Shown piece by piece: positions 22,139 to 33,293 of a stretch of 64,000 nt of DNA. The stretch's first letter is position 1; every line of letters starts with the position of its first letter. Source of the stretch: Adiantum capillus-veneris (lineage: Eukaryota; Streptophyta; Polypodiopsida; Polypodiales; Pteridaceae); contig CM043948.1 of NCBI GenBank assembly GCA_014529385.2, forward strand, positions 79,363,291 to 79,427,290. The letters are read 5' to 3'. The translations under genes and the position numbers were made by a program. Below the pieces are notes generated by a model, which worked only from the letters and a program-made list of their open reading frames with translations, did not search any database and was not told the DNA's origin.

Positions 22139-23300
22139 CTAGAGGCATTCATGCTTTTGGCCGCCTTCTGCTTCTTCAGTTGTAGAGTTAGAGGGTTCTC
22201 CCTCTTCTGGAATGTCTAGCACGAATTCTGGGTCAAACCTAAGAAAATACCTTTTCAGCCTCCATTCATTGACCCTAGTCTTGTGAATTCTCCCATCTGC
22301 TTCCATCAGCTTATAGCTGCCGTTGTCATAGTGTTTCTTGATGATGAATGGCCCTTCCCATCTGGATTGAAATTTCTTATCCTTCCTAGTGTCAAATCTG
22401 TTGTCGTATCGCAGAATTAACATGCCTTTTTCCAAACCTTTTTCTTTAAGCCCTTGATTGAAAGTGAGCCGACGTCGCTCTACCTGTGCTGCATAGTGAT
22501 TGATTGCTTCTTCCTTATCCAGTTGGAGTCTCTCTAGATCCAAGATGTGGTTTCGGAGGTTTACAATTGGACGGTGTGTCTGGCTAGCCAAGACTCGTAA
22601 GCTGGCTATTTGTACCTCAATGGGTAGAATTGCCTCCTTCCCATAAACTAGATGGAAAGGAGTGAAACCTAGTGATGTTCGGAACGTTGTTCTGTAGGCC
22701 CAAAGAGCTGCCATGAGATGTTTATCCCAGTCTCCTGTGTGGTTGTTCACCTGTTTTGTGATGATTTTGCAAATCATTCCATTTACCTTCTCTACCAGAC
22801 CATTGCATTGTGCGTAGTATGGTGTGGAATGCCTACGTGTGATGCCTAGCTTCTTCATCAGTTCTCCCACCAAATCACCTCTGAATCTTGGTCCTCTATC
22901 TGATATTATCTCAAGAGGAGTGCCAAAACGGCAAACGATATGCTCAAAAATGAACTTTGCTACCTCTTGGGCTGTAATGCGGGTGGTGGCCGTTGCTTCT
23001 GCCCATCGAGTCATGTAGTCTATACCCACTATGATGTACAGTTTACCTGATTGGGCCCTTGGTAAAGAACCGATTGCATCTATTCCCTATTTCTCAAAAG
23101 GACCATATGAAATGATAGGGGTTTGTGGTTCGTAGGTTAACGTGCGATCACTGGCCACTTGACAAGCCTTACATGTTTTACACCAATGGTGTACATCCCT
23201 GTTCAAACTAGGCCAAAAGTATCCTGCTTGTAGAATCTTCCTATTGGTGATATCTAGAGCAAAATGACCGCCGCAGACGCCGTCATGGCAACTTGAAATT
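22139..23300 (-). pseudogene. Integrase of element D
   Basis: The zinc-binding His/Cys region is read from about 23285 to 23150 (GHFA, then CKTCKACQ). The catalytic core follows in the 22139-23029 frame with GIDYMTRWAEA (first Asp), IISDRGPRF (second Asp) and GLVEKVN (Glu). The rest includes GFTPFHLVYGKEAILPIE, typical of plant Tat/Athila-type integrases, and a C-terminal GPF-like segment (WEGPFIIKKHYDNGSYKL). A TAG at 23087-23089, where TGG is expected, splits the protein. No chromodomain follows. Confidence 0.85.
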
Positions 23301-23302
23301 AC

Positions 23303-24118
23303 CTATGTGATTTCACTGGAGGTTGGCACCCGCCTGAGAATTTGATCTTTGCCCTTACAATACAAGTGGTCGTCTATAAGGCGGTACCTAGTAGCCTTCC
23401 TTACCAGCCATTGTTTTTGGCCTTTGGTGTGTCCTGCTGGACATTCTTCTGTATTTAGAAAACTGATGATTTTCTGCTCTGGGGACATGGAAGAGTTTCA
23501 TTGCTTCAAACTTCTTTAGGAGGTCTTTAACTTGGTGAAGTTGACCAAGTAAAACCTGATTTTTGCACTCCCAAGTGCCATTTATTTGCCTTATCAAAAG
23601 CAAAGCATCGCCGAACACATTTAGGTGCTGAATTCTTTGTGAAACGCATTGTCCAACCCAAGGATTAGGGATGCATATTCTGCTTCATTGTTGGAGTGGG
23701 AGTGTAATAACTGCCCCAAGGAGAATACTCTTTCTTGCTGTTCATTGAAAATGACCATGCCTGCTGCAGGCTGATCCATTGTTCTCTTGTATGCTCCGTC
23801 AAAGAAAAGAGAGTGAGCTCTCTCTAGCTTAGGACTTTCTATCGCTGGTGTTCCTTCCTTTGCTTCCGTGTTGACCTTCAACTTCTTCTCATAATGGCGA
23901 TGAGTGAGAATTCCCGCTAAATTAGCCCTGGTGGAGTTTTCTACTTGCATGGTGTAGTCAAACTCTTGTAGTCTAATTAACCACTTTGAGATTCTATATG
24001 AGATATCCATGTGTCGCATTACATATGGAAAAATCTCCTCCATTGTCAGGATTACAAAGGGTCTAGGCAGGAGATAGGAGCGGAACTTTGTAGCAGCAAA
24101 CATTAGTGCTAGAACCAT
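23303..24118 (-). pseudogene. RNase H and second (aRNH-like) RNase H of element D
   Basis: The first RNase H ends in the WLIRLQEFDYTMQVE segment. It is followed by a second RNase H-like domain read from about 23830 (FFDGAYK) through NNEAEYASLILGL and, after a frame change, INGTWECKNQVLLGQ. A second, archaeal-type RNase H downstream of the normal one is a known hallmark of the Tat lineage of plant Ty3 elements. Frameshifts are present. Confidence 0.75.
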
Positions 24119-25476
24119 GTGTTCCCGACTAGAGAAGTAAATATAGGGCGCATGAAAGAAGTTTTGGGATCCTTTTGCATTAGCACTGCTCCTATTGTAT
24201 CATTTCCCACACTAGGGCTCACATAAAATGGTTCGTCCCACTTAGGAGGTGAAATAGTGGGAAGCTTAGCTAGGATTTGCTTCACCTCAGTAAACTGCTG
24301 CTCGTTCACTTCACTCCATGAGAAGACATCCCTCTGGATGAGTTGTTGTAGGGGAAGGACCACTTGAGATAGCAGGTGAATGAACCTGCTTAAGTATCTT
24401 ACCTTCTGAAGGAAAGAAACCAGCTGCTTGGTGGTGGTGGGTGATGATAAAGATACCAGAGCCTGAATCTTGCTAGGGTCAGCCTCGATTCCTTTTGTTG
24501 AAATTACATGACCAAGGAGAGTGACTTTGCTCTCACCAATGTGACACTTGTCCACGTTGAGTTGGCCACCCAAGGTTTGCAGCCTGGTTAAGCCATCATA
24601 GACTTTGCTTAAATGAAGGGCTCGTGAGCTATAGATGCAAAAATCATCTATGAAAACCCGTATTGATGTTCCAAAGTAGGGTTGGAAAACAAAAGTTACA
24701 TAGCGTTGAAATGTGGCCGGGGCGTTAGTGAGGCCAAACGGCATCACTCTGTAGGCAAAACATCCCCAAGGTGTGATGAAGGTTGTCTTCTTCTGATCCT
24801 CCTCCGCAATGCTAATCTGGAAGTATCCTGAGTAGCCATCGCATACTGTGTAGCGTTCGTGACTTGCCACTTCATTGAGTATTTCATCCTGGAATGGGAG
24901 GGGAAAGTGGTCCCTCTTCGTGGCTGCATTGAGAGGTTTATAATCCACACAGACTCTCCACTTACCATTCTTTTTTGGTGTGACTACTATTGGGGAGACC
25001 CATTCTGAGTCTTTGACAGGATAGATGAAACCTGCTTGGAGCAAACTTCTCACTTCCTTAAGCAATGCCTCTTGTTGGATTACTCCAAGTCTTCTGAGCT
25101 TTTGTACTACGGGTTTACTGCCTTCCTTGAGCTTTATGTGGTGTTGTACTACTGTAATTCCTGTGATCTTATCATAGCCATCAATGAACAAAGTAGTGAA
25201 GTTACCTAACATGGAGACGTACTCCTTCCTTTCTTCATTGGTTAACTCATTTGAGAGCATTTTTTGTAGCTTACCTGCATCCTCCAAGGACTGCATACCT
25301 GATGATCCCTCTTGGTTTGTCGAGGTTGCTTCAGATTGTGTTAATCTGTTTGGGTCTTTAAGAATGACTCCCATTACTTCGATGCTACTGTCAGTTCCGT
25401 CGGTGGTGGTCGTCTCTTCTCCGTAGGTAGACGAGTAGTCGCTGGTGGACTCGTCTTCTGAAGCCTCCAAGATCAT
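24119..25476 (-). pseudogene. Reverse transcriptase of element D
   Basis: An open frame of about 455 codons (to 24109). RT motifs in order: WVSPIVVTPKKNGKWRVCVDYKPLN, quoted in part as KNGKWRVCVDYKPLN; YSGYFQI; VMPFGLTNAPATFQRY; and the catalytic FIDDFCIYS, in which Ile-Asp-Asp replaces the usual x-Asp-Asp. The following thumb segment has LLGHVIS. It converts element RNA to cDNA in cytoplasmic particles. The N-terminal 100 residues are an acidic spacer after protease. The frame is intact, although its neighbours are broken. Confidence 0.88.
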
Positions 25477-25482
25477 GTTGCG

Positions 25483-25959
25483 CTACTTTCCAGTCCTCAT
25501 GTCGTAGAATATGGACTTCTCTTTATCATCCTTCATCTGGATCATTCCGGTGCTCCAGTCTCGTTTAGCTTCCATAGCCATAAGCCAAGGCCTTCCAAGA
25601 ATGATGGGGTAGCCCTCCCCTTTGTGTGGCATGATGAAGATGTCTACCTCCACTTTTGTATTGAATGCTTTTACTTTGACCGCATTTACAATGCCTACGC
25701 ATTTCACTCTTACATTGTTTGCCATCTTGGCTCGGCAGGGTGCCGGCCTACTTACCTCTAGATCTAGATGGTGCATCATCTTTTCGCTCATGACGCATAT
25801 TTGCACGCCACCATCTATGTAGACGTTTGAAATCCGTTGCCCCTTGATGTGAGCGTCCATGGTTGGCAGGATGTCGTCGAGATCCCTCCCAGAGATAGTC
25901 CCAGCTATCCTGGGTCTTGATTTCCTGGTACTTATCATTTTCGTCCATTGCCTCCTCAT
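25483..25959 (-). pseudogene. Aspartic protease of element D
   Basis: Contains NVYIDGGVQICVMSEK, the Asp-Gly-Gly active-site variant used by several plant Tat/Athila-like elements, and IILGRPWLMAMEA, the ILGRPW motif. It is separated from RT by a stop (about 25480) and from gag by another. Confidence 0.82.
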
Positions 25960-25980
25960 TTTGGGTGCAAGGTGGAGTAA

Positions 25981-27239
25981 TTAGGGCCAAGTTATCTTCG
26001 GGCCTTGCATTAACACATCCTGAACTAAGTCATAGGGTTTTGCATACTCACCTAGTGAGAAGTCCACGATGTCTATCTTCCGCCGCGGTTTAGCTGCTTG
26101 TTTGCTAGTCTCGGCCTTCCCTTTCATCTTCTCGTGCCTTGCACGCTTCACTCCCATAGCATCCACTTCTTCTACCTTCGCTTTTTCTTTGTGCTTCTCT
26201 CGAGCTGACTCTTCTACCTTCGCCTTCCCTTTAGCCTCCAAGCTAATAACACTCACCGCTTGGTTCACAGCAGGTGGTGGGGGTAGTGGCGGAATGAGAG
26301 GTTGGGGTGGTGGTGGTTGTTGTACAGGTGGTCGAAGGATTTGGACCGGTGGGATTGGTCCTGGCTGCCTAGGTGGTGGTGGTCTTGCTCTCGGCGGAGA
26401 GATCTGATTTTGTCTCCCCCCTCTATTGAAATTCTGCCTCCTTGGGTGTGGGCAGTAGTACATTCCATGGCCATCTTCCCCGCAGTTGTAACAGCAGTAC
26501 TATGGGTTCTGCCTTCGTTGTCCCCTTCCTTGTTCTGGGTTTCTGCCAGATGCATGTCCTTGCTGCACCAGATGCACAGATAAACTCTCTAGTTGGGTGG
26601 TGATGCGACTCAGCAGGTCTTGCTGTTCTTCTGATGCCTCTTGCGGTTGGACTCTATGATTGGCTGTTGCAGCCACTGGGGTTGGTCGGGCCGAGCTCGT
26701 TTCCTCTGACTCGTTTACTCTTGCTTGCATTCGCAGCTTCTTATCTTTAAGGCGGGCTACTTCAACTGCCAACTCATATGTTGCAGGAAACCTTCCCTTC
26801 ACCTTCTCTCTAATCGGCGACCATAGACCAGCAATGAAACGGTCCTTCTTTAGGAAATTAGGCGCTCTTTCGCCTTCCTCCAGTGTGGCAACCCATCTCT
26901 CCCATAAGTCCACAAACTTTGACTCGTAGGTGGCATACTCCAGCAGGCCTCCCTGCTTTAATTCTGTCAGTAGCTGCCATAGCTTCTCCGAGGTTGTGCC
27001 TCCACCAAACCTCTTTACAAAAGCAACCCTTAACACATCCCATGCATTCTTGGTAGTCTGGGGCAATGCATTATACCAGGACTTGGCTCTACTTTCATTA
27101 GTAGAGGAAAAATTCTAAGTCGTGAAACGTCGTCATCTTTGTTGGAGACGACACAAGCAATGTCGAAATCATCCAAAAAGTCGGTGGTGAGATCTTCTCC
27201 CTTCTTTCCACTGAACGTGGGGAAAGAAACACTTACCAT
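25981..27239 (-). pseudogene. gag of element D with zinc knuckle and proline-rich tail
   Basis: ATG at 27239 (MVSVSFPTFSGKKGED). A frameshift near 27115 leads into the conserved gag core in the 26500-27066 frame (NAWDVLRVAFVKRF, WERWVATLEEGERAPNFLKKDRF quoted in part as RAPNFLKKDRF). A zinc knuckle CYNCGEDGHGMYYC lies near 26450-26490 in the next frame, followed by a Pro/Gln-rich segment and a Lys/Glu-rich segment. Gag would make the particle and bind RNA. Confidence 0.82.
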
Positions 27240-27580
27240 GGTGGTGACTCAGGAAATTACAAACCTTTTTCTTTTTTTTTTCTTTTCTTTTACATCAACA
27301 GTAGCGGCTCATAGCGGCTTTTTACAGGGGTGGGTGGATAGGTCAAAACATGATAAAAATAGAGATATTAAAGGAATGATGGTAATCTAATACAGGGAGA
27401 ATGATAGGGTTCGGGGAATTGAGGATTTCTCCTAGTACCGCCGCACCGAATAGGTAAACGATCTTCTGTTGGTAGAAGACTTTTCTATCTACATAGATAT
27501 TCATATGCATATGCTGCAGGAATCTGAACGGGAATGCTGTCGGCCCGTTTTCCATCATGCACAGAGAGTGGAATACTTAC
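27240..27580 (-). other. Spacer between extra ORF and gag in element D
   Basis: No coding similarity is recognised. It contains a T-rich stretch (27265-27290). Confidence 0.5.
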
Positions 27581-28926
27581 TTATACTCTTACCATGCCAG
27601 TGTTGATGAGTCGGCACATCCACAAGAGGTCGTCGCCTTTCATGGGCTCCACCTTTCCTTCGTTGCTCAGCACGTACGGGGTGATGGCGACGCGTCTGAC
27701 CACTCCCAGCCTCTTGGCTAACAGCAATTGTAGGTAATTTTCGTAATCGGCGTGTTGCATGAATTCTAATCCATTCACTTGCAACTCGTCTCCAACCCAC
27801 TGGGTTTCTCCCGTGGTAGAGAGCTTCTTCAGGATAAGTTGTATAGGGAGAGGAGGAAGGTCCTCCACTCGCTTCCCAAAACAGCGAGAGCAGTAGCCGA
27901 ACCACTCTTCTCTAGGACATGGGAATCTTCTTACTACTTCTTCTTCTGGATTGTCGAAGTGGATTGGTAACACTCGCATGCATCGTGCAAATCGGTAGGC
28001 GACCTTCCGTCGCTTAGCTTCGGATGACTTCTTCTTTGACAAAGTGGGTACACTCCGGCTTTCTGAGCTTGAAGCACTTGCTTGGCCAGATGCTTCTCCC
28101 TTCGGGGTCATGTGTTTTCAGACTGGCTTATCTTCTCCTTGCCTTTGGCTCGAGCAGCCCCTTTAGGCCACTTTGGAGTTATATCCATAGTTACCCGGAA
28201 CGCGGAACGGGAACGGCGACGGGATCCCCCGCGGAACGGGGGAACGGTGAGGGGTCCGGAACGGGAACGGCGCGGAACGGGAGGCATAAAAACACCCAAA
28301 TAATGCAATTTTAAGCTCTGTGTGATTCAAATATAGTAGTGTCAGAGTCCTTTGACTCTAATACTCACAGAAAACTTGATTTGAAGACCATTCAACCTTA
28401 CTATGGCCAACATATGTCGTATAGGCTTGAGAGCTTGAGGGGGGAGGGACGCGGAGAGAGAGAGAGAGAGAGAGAGCTTAAAAGTGGGAGACTCGACTCT
28501 CGAGAGAGCTTGAGAGAGAGGGAGAGAGCCTTGCCGACTAACAAGGCTAGAGCTTGAGAGTCAAGACTCGAGACTCGAGAGGGTAGAGCTTGAGCTTTCA
28601 CCCTTGAGAGCTTGTGTGCACTGTGAAGGTAAGGGGTGGGGGGAAGGGCATTTAAGAAGGGGGAGCCTCACAAGATAAAGCTCAAAAATCTGAAAATCTG
28701 CCATTCCCAGCCGTTCCGGGCCGTTCCGGGCCATGAAGACCCTCCGGCGTTCCCAACCCATAGGGAGGCGTTCCCTGGTAACACTGGTTATATCTTCGAT
28801 TGCAGCTTCTTTAGGGAAAAGAGGTCTCACCGTTTGCTTCTCTTCCTTGACGTGAATGATTTCTTCGCGATGAATGTCGATGTAGATGACTTCAGCCCTT
28901 TCGCTGTCTTTGTTGTTGGCACTCAT
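27581..28926 (-). pseudogene. Extra ORF upstream of gag in element D, split by a MITE
   Basis: The ATG at 28924-28926 opens a frame that is interrupted by a 601-bp MITE at 28186-28786. Coding then continues, with a frame change near 28110, to the stop at 27581. The downstream part (176 codons) includes FPCPREEWFGYCSRCFGK and LLAKRLGVVRR. I do not recognise the protein. Its position matches the additional ORF that Ogre/Tat-type elements carry before gag, whose function is not established. Confidence 0.6.
28186..28786. mobile_element. hAT-type MITE with 8-bp target duplication
   Basis: 601-bp unit flanked by gttatatc on both sides (28178-28185 and 28787-28794). Its ends are inverted: CATAGTTACCCGGAACGCGG on the left and CAGTGTTACCAGGGAACGCC on the right (minus strand). 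An 8-bp duplication and CA-starting inverted repeats are hAT superfamily features. Inside are GGAACGGG repeats (28198-28285), GA/CTTGAGAG-rich repeats (28430-28600) and GTTCCGGGCC repeats (28715-28735). It has no transposase. Confidence 0.85.
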
Positions 28927-29223
28927 TGACAGTGTGCCTTGGTTGACAACAGTGATGGCACTTCACCAATCTCCCACCTGATGCTTTCGATTTATAGTTA
29001 GAACGAGCGACACGAGATGGAGAATTTACCTCTTGAATGCTGATGACACTGCAGCCTGGCAGTAGCACCTCAATGAAGGCGGCTACCCTCCTTCGTCTCC
29101 TCTTCTTCCGTCCTCTAGTTAGAAAATTCCTTCAGCCACTCGTCCATGATTGATAGTGGGCATCACTTTCAGCATTGTAAACTGAAGGGTCTTAGAAAAG
29201 CCGTCCTCAGTGGGGGCACCAAA
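28927..29223 (-). promoter_or_regulatory. Leader and primer-binding site of element D
   Basis: Next to the 5' LTR the minus strand reads TTTGGTGCCCCCACTGAGG (about 29205-29223). The TGG start fits a primer-binding site, but it is not the initiator-Met type. The tRNA could not be assigned. Confidence 0.6.
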
Positions 29224-29384
29224 TGACGGACGCAAAGCGGACCCCGAACCCCGAACCCCGAAGGCCTCTAAAATGCCGGGGGCCGAATGGCGCGTCGAGC
29301 CTGCCACGGTAAAGTGAACAGGGGGCACCACCTAGCTTTGAGCGGCTAGGACGCAAAACCACGATGATATAAACACTGCAAACC

Positions 29385-29450
<66 letters not shown>

Positions 29451-31338
29451 CAAATGATGAAAAACCCTCGGGGGTGTGAGGGTGAATTATTTCTGCAATA
29501 TTTACAAAGTGGTATGCCGTGGTGATAGAGAGGTAGGGAGGGGAGGTGGTGCAACCTACTTGGTGCGTTCTCTAAAACGATTCAATGATTGTGAATACTT
29601 ACGACCAAGACGTGTGTGCATCGACCATTGGAGTCGAGAGATGGATGTGGTTCTCTTCGCATGATGCAATTCCCAAGGCAAACCCAACATACAAGCCCCC
29701 TCCCCGTGATGGTGATAGTGTCAATCCTTCCCACTACACTCTACCAAATGCTTGGCTCCTCATGAATTGCCCCCCTCGATAGTGACCTCTCAGTGCCAAT
29801 TTATAGGTGTTGGCTGCTTGGATTATGGTAATCCCAGTGTGGTTAGGGTAAGCTTAATCGGGGAGACAAAGCAAGTGGTGGGCCCGGTGTGGTTGACCCT
29901 TGCTTTGTTTTGGGAGGTTATTGAAAGATGGGAATCTCTAGGTGGACCTTTGTGACCATCACCTAGAGAGAGGATGTTTACAAAAAATTGGAAATTTACA
30001 ATGGCTCGGGTGAAAACTGAAGATAATGATGAAAATAACCTATAAATTATTGGATGGCGTCGTGGTTGCGTATTGCCGGCGAATGGTGTGCTGCTGGTGC
30101 GTCGGTGTCGAGCGTACTTCTTTTCGGAGTCGGCCGGGGCATGCCTTTGGCGCATTCTCTTTTTGTTGTTGGCGGCGCGTGCTTTGGATCCTTCTTCTTT
30201 ATTCGTCGATGTCGTAGTGGTTCTTCCTCCTTTGTATTGTGGTGCGGTGCGTATATGCGTGTGTGTGTGTGTATGTATTTGTGCATGAGGGCGGGTGTGT
30301 GTGTATGTATATGTATGTGTGTGCGAAAAACGTGCGTGGGAAGGGGGGCTTTGTATATATAATATATATATAGTTTTTTTTTTGTTTTTTTTCTGTTGAT
30401 GGCGGATGGCGGATGACGGATGACCTGCTTTCTACTGCGCGGGGCGGAGGGGGGGGGAGGGGAATGGGGTAGGGGTAGAGAGAGTGTGTGCCATGTGTGT
30501 GTGTGTGTATGGATGGCCTGGTGCGGTGCGTGAGTGCCCGGGTGGGAGAGTGGGTGGTCTTGCGGACTGAGCGCACAGCGCCGAAGGGAGAGAGGGGAGG
30601 GGGGGGGTGATTGTGTGTGTGTGTGTGTGTATGGTGTGTGAGAGAGAGAGTGGTGTCCGTGAGAAGGGGAGAGAGAGAGAGGATTCTTCATGCGTGGCCT
30701 AAGCGCCCGAGTGAGAGAGAGCGGTGTTCGCGGACTGAGCTGAGAGAGATTGTGAGGGAGAGGGAGGGGTGAGGTGTGGATAAGAGAGAGAGAGAGAGAT
30801 GAGGGAGAGGGAGGCGTGAGGCTTGGGAGTGGGGTAGGGGAGATGTGTGGGTGAGAGAGAGAGGGGGGGGGTTTCTACTGTCTTGCATGGGAGCTTGAGG
30901 ACGAGGGGAGGGAAACAAGTCAATGGGTGGGAGTGAGGGAATATATCAGCGGGCCAAGAGGGGGGGGAATGAGGCCGAGGGGAGGGGAATGAGGCCGAGG
31001 GAAGGTGAGGCGAGCGGGTGGGGAAGAGGGTGAGGGGTCGGGGAAGGAATATTGGCGGGCCAAAAAGCGGGGGGGGTAATGAGAGTGGGGGGGGGGGGGG
31101 GGGGGGGAATGTGAGGGGGGGAATGTAAAGGGTGAGTGTAAGAATATAGAGAGCGGAGGGGGGGGGGGGGGGGGGGATATGTAGGGAAAATGAGGGAGAG
31201 AGAGAGAGGGGGTGTTCCTTATCCAATGCCCGTCGGGTGGGAGGGGGAATAAGCTACGGGGGGTACTGAGAGTAGGAGGGGGGGGAAAATGAGTTTTTTT
31301 TTTCTTTTTTTCCTCTGATTTTCGAAAGTCGGCTATCA
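29224..31338 (-). repeat. 5' LTR of element D
   Basis: 2,115 bp, near-duplicate of 19963-22120. The AG microsatellite (29385-29446) and G runs (about 31085-31175) are shorter than in the other copy. Confidence 0.95.
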
Positions 31339-31342
31339 CCGC

Positions 31343-33293
31343 CACTGAGTAAGAGCATGGATAACCGCCAAAAGCTCTTTCTCGTAAGTCTGTGCTGTCA
31401 TCTCTGGCCTTGAGAACAATCGGCTCTCGCAAGCAATGACATGACCTTCTTGCATTAAGACCGCACCCAGACTACGACCATAAGCATCACAAAATACTTC
31501 AAATGACTTCTACAAGTCTGGCAAAGTCAAAACTGGTCCCGTAGTCAATTTCTCTTTTAATGTCTGAAAGGCAGTCACCTCTGTGGGTCCCCACGAGAAA
31601 GGGACTCCTTTCTGTGTCAAGATAGCAAAGGGGAGGCAACCTCTCCAAACTTTCGAATGAACCGCCTGGGGTACGAACACAGTCCCAAGAAGCTTCCAAC
31701 TTCATGGACATTCTTCAAATGGGGCCAATCACGTATAGTCTGTATCTTGGCCGGATCCATTTGCACTCCTGCTCTGCTGAGACAATGTGTCCCGAAAAGT
31801 GTATCTCTGGTAGGGAAAATTCACTTTTCTTTGCATTAATCACTAACTTGTGATCTCGTAATGCCTGAAAGACCTGAAGCAGATGATCTCTGTGTTCTGC
31901 CTCATTCTTGGAGAAAGCAATGATGTCGTCAAAGAAATTGCCAACAAATAGCCTATATTCTCGAAAAACCCTGTCCATCATCCGGTTAAATGTCGCAGGA
32001 GCATCGGTTAAGCCAAAAGGTATCACCAAAAACTAAAATAACCCAAAAGTCATCCGAAAAGCTGTGTTGTAGACGTTTCTCGACGCGATCCGAATTTGAT
32101 GATATCCACTCTTCAGGTCAATCTTGCTAAAGCACGAGGATCCGTGTAACCTGTTGAGTATATCATCGATCCTAGGAATCGGAAATCTGTTCTTGATGGT
32201 GATTTTGTTGAGAGCTCTATAATCGATGCACATTCTCCAAGATTCGTCTTTCTTCAAAACCAACAAGCAATACGGTGAAGTACTAGGCTGGACAAGACCC
32301 TTTTCCAAGAGGTCTTTCATTTGGTTCATAATCTCTTCATTCTGTGCTCGGCTCACACGGTAAGGTGGCTGGTTCGGTGGTGTGCTTCCAGGTATTAGAT
32401 CAATGGTATGATCTTCAGGACGAGCAGGTGGTAACTCGCCTGGTAGGCCTTCTGAGAAGCAATCGGCGTGAGTGGAGAAAATCTTGGCGTTCTTTATGAA
32501 ATTTAGACATATTTGTCCTATCCTTATCGCTCAATTCTTTCATAAAGATCGAGTAAACAAACAGATTGGATTTCATTAATTTTGAACTGGCCGAAGCCGA
32601 TACAATAGGGACAGACTCGCCCTTCAGTTCAATATCAAGTACAATGTTTCTGCCCTTCTCTGTAGTCAAAGTCGCTTTCCTCGCTCGATAATCGACAACG
32701 GCGTTGTTCTTGTGGTACCAAGGAATCCCTAAGAGAACATCACAACCCTCGAAAGGCATTATGAAGAAGTCCTCATGCCCCAAATACCCCTGACAATGCA
32801 ACCGAAGTTTGCCAATGACAGGTGTAATGGCTACGTCCCTGCCGTGTGCCGCTAGAACTGCCTTTGCAAGTGGTCCCATCCGATCGGGAGTGATCTCGAG
32901 CCGCCCCGCCAATTCCGGTGAGATGAAGTTGGCCTTGGATCCTCCATCAAAGAAGATCAGGGCCTCTTGATCTTTCACTTTGCCCCAAGCTCGACAAAGT
33001 TCTGTACTCTCGTCCATGGTGTTGGGATCGGTACCCACACAATCTGGAACCAGTCCTATTTTCATCTTGCCTTTTCGTCCATGTTTCTCAGCTGCTCTTG
33101 AACTCCTCAGGCCTGTCGTCGTCCTTATCATTCTGTTCTTTCTGTGCCTTTTTAGGGTACTTCGCGGAGATATGTCCATGTTTCCCGCATCCAAAGCACT
33201 TCCCCTCCTTGATGAAGCGAGCTCGCTCTTGAGGAGTAAGCTTGGGTCGTGCATCCTTCTTCTCTGGGTTGCTCTTTTTCTTTCTACTTTCAT
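31343..33293 (-). pseudogene. A2 pol 5' part: protease, RT, start of RNase H
   Basis: Protease: FFDGGSKANFISPELA and LLGIPWYHKNNAV near residues 120-210 of the 32415-33293 frame. [15 protein letters not shown] and PFGLTDAPATFNRMMDRVF, with catalytic FFDD (31925-31940 region), spread over two frames (32033-32356 and 31715-32029). RNase H starts near 31500 and is cut at 31343 by D; it resumes at 19958. Stops and frameshifts make it inactive. Domain order is the normal Ty3 protease-RT-RNase H. Confidence 0.87.

Larger units (their letters stand above)
19963..31338 (-). mobile_element. Ty3 element D (Tat-like), nested in A2
   Basis: 11,376-bp minus-strand element starting TGACGGACGC and ending GGCTATCA, with ccgc duplicated (19959-19962 and 31339-31342). 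Removing it rejoins the A2 RNase H reading at a position that matches element B near 45660. LTRs are 19963-22120 and 29224-31338. Inside, on the minus strand: a leader, an extra ORF, gag, protease, RT, RNase H, a second RNase H-like domain, and integrase. Frames are broken, so it is probably non-autonomous now. Confidence 0.94.
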
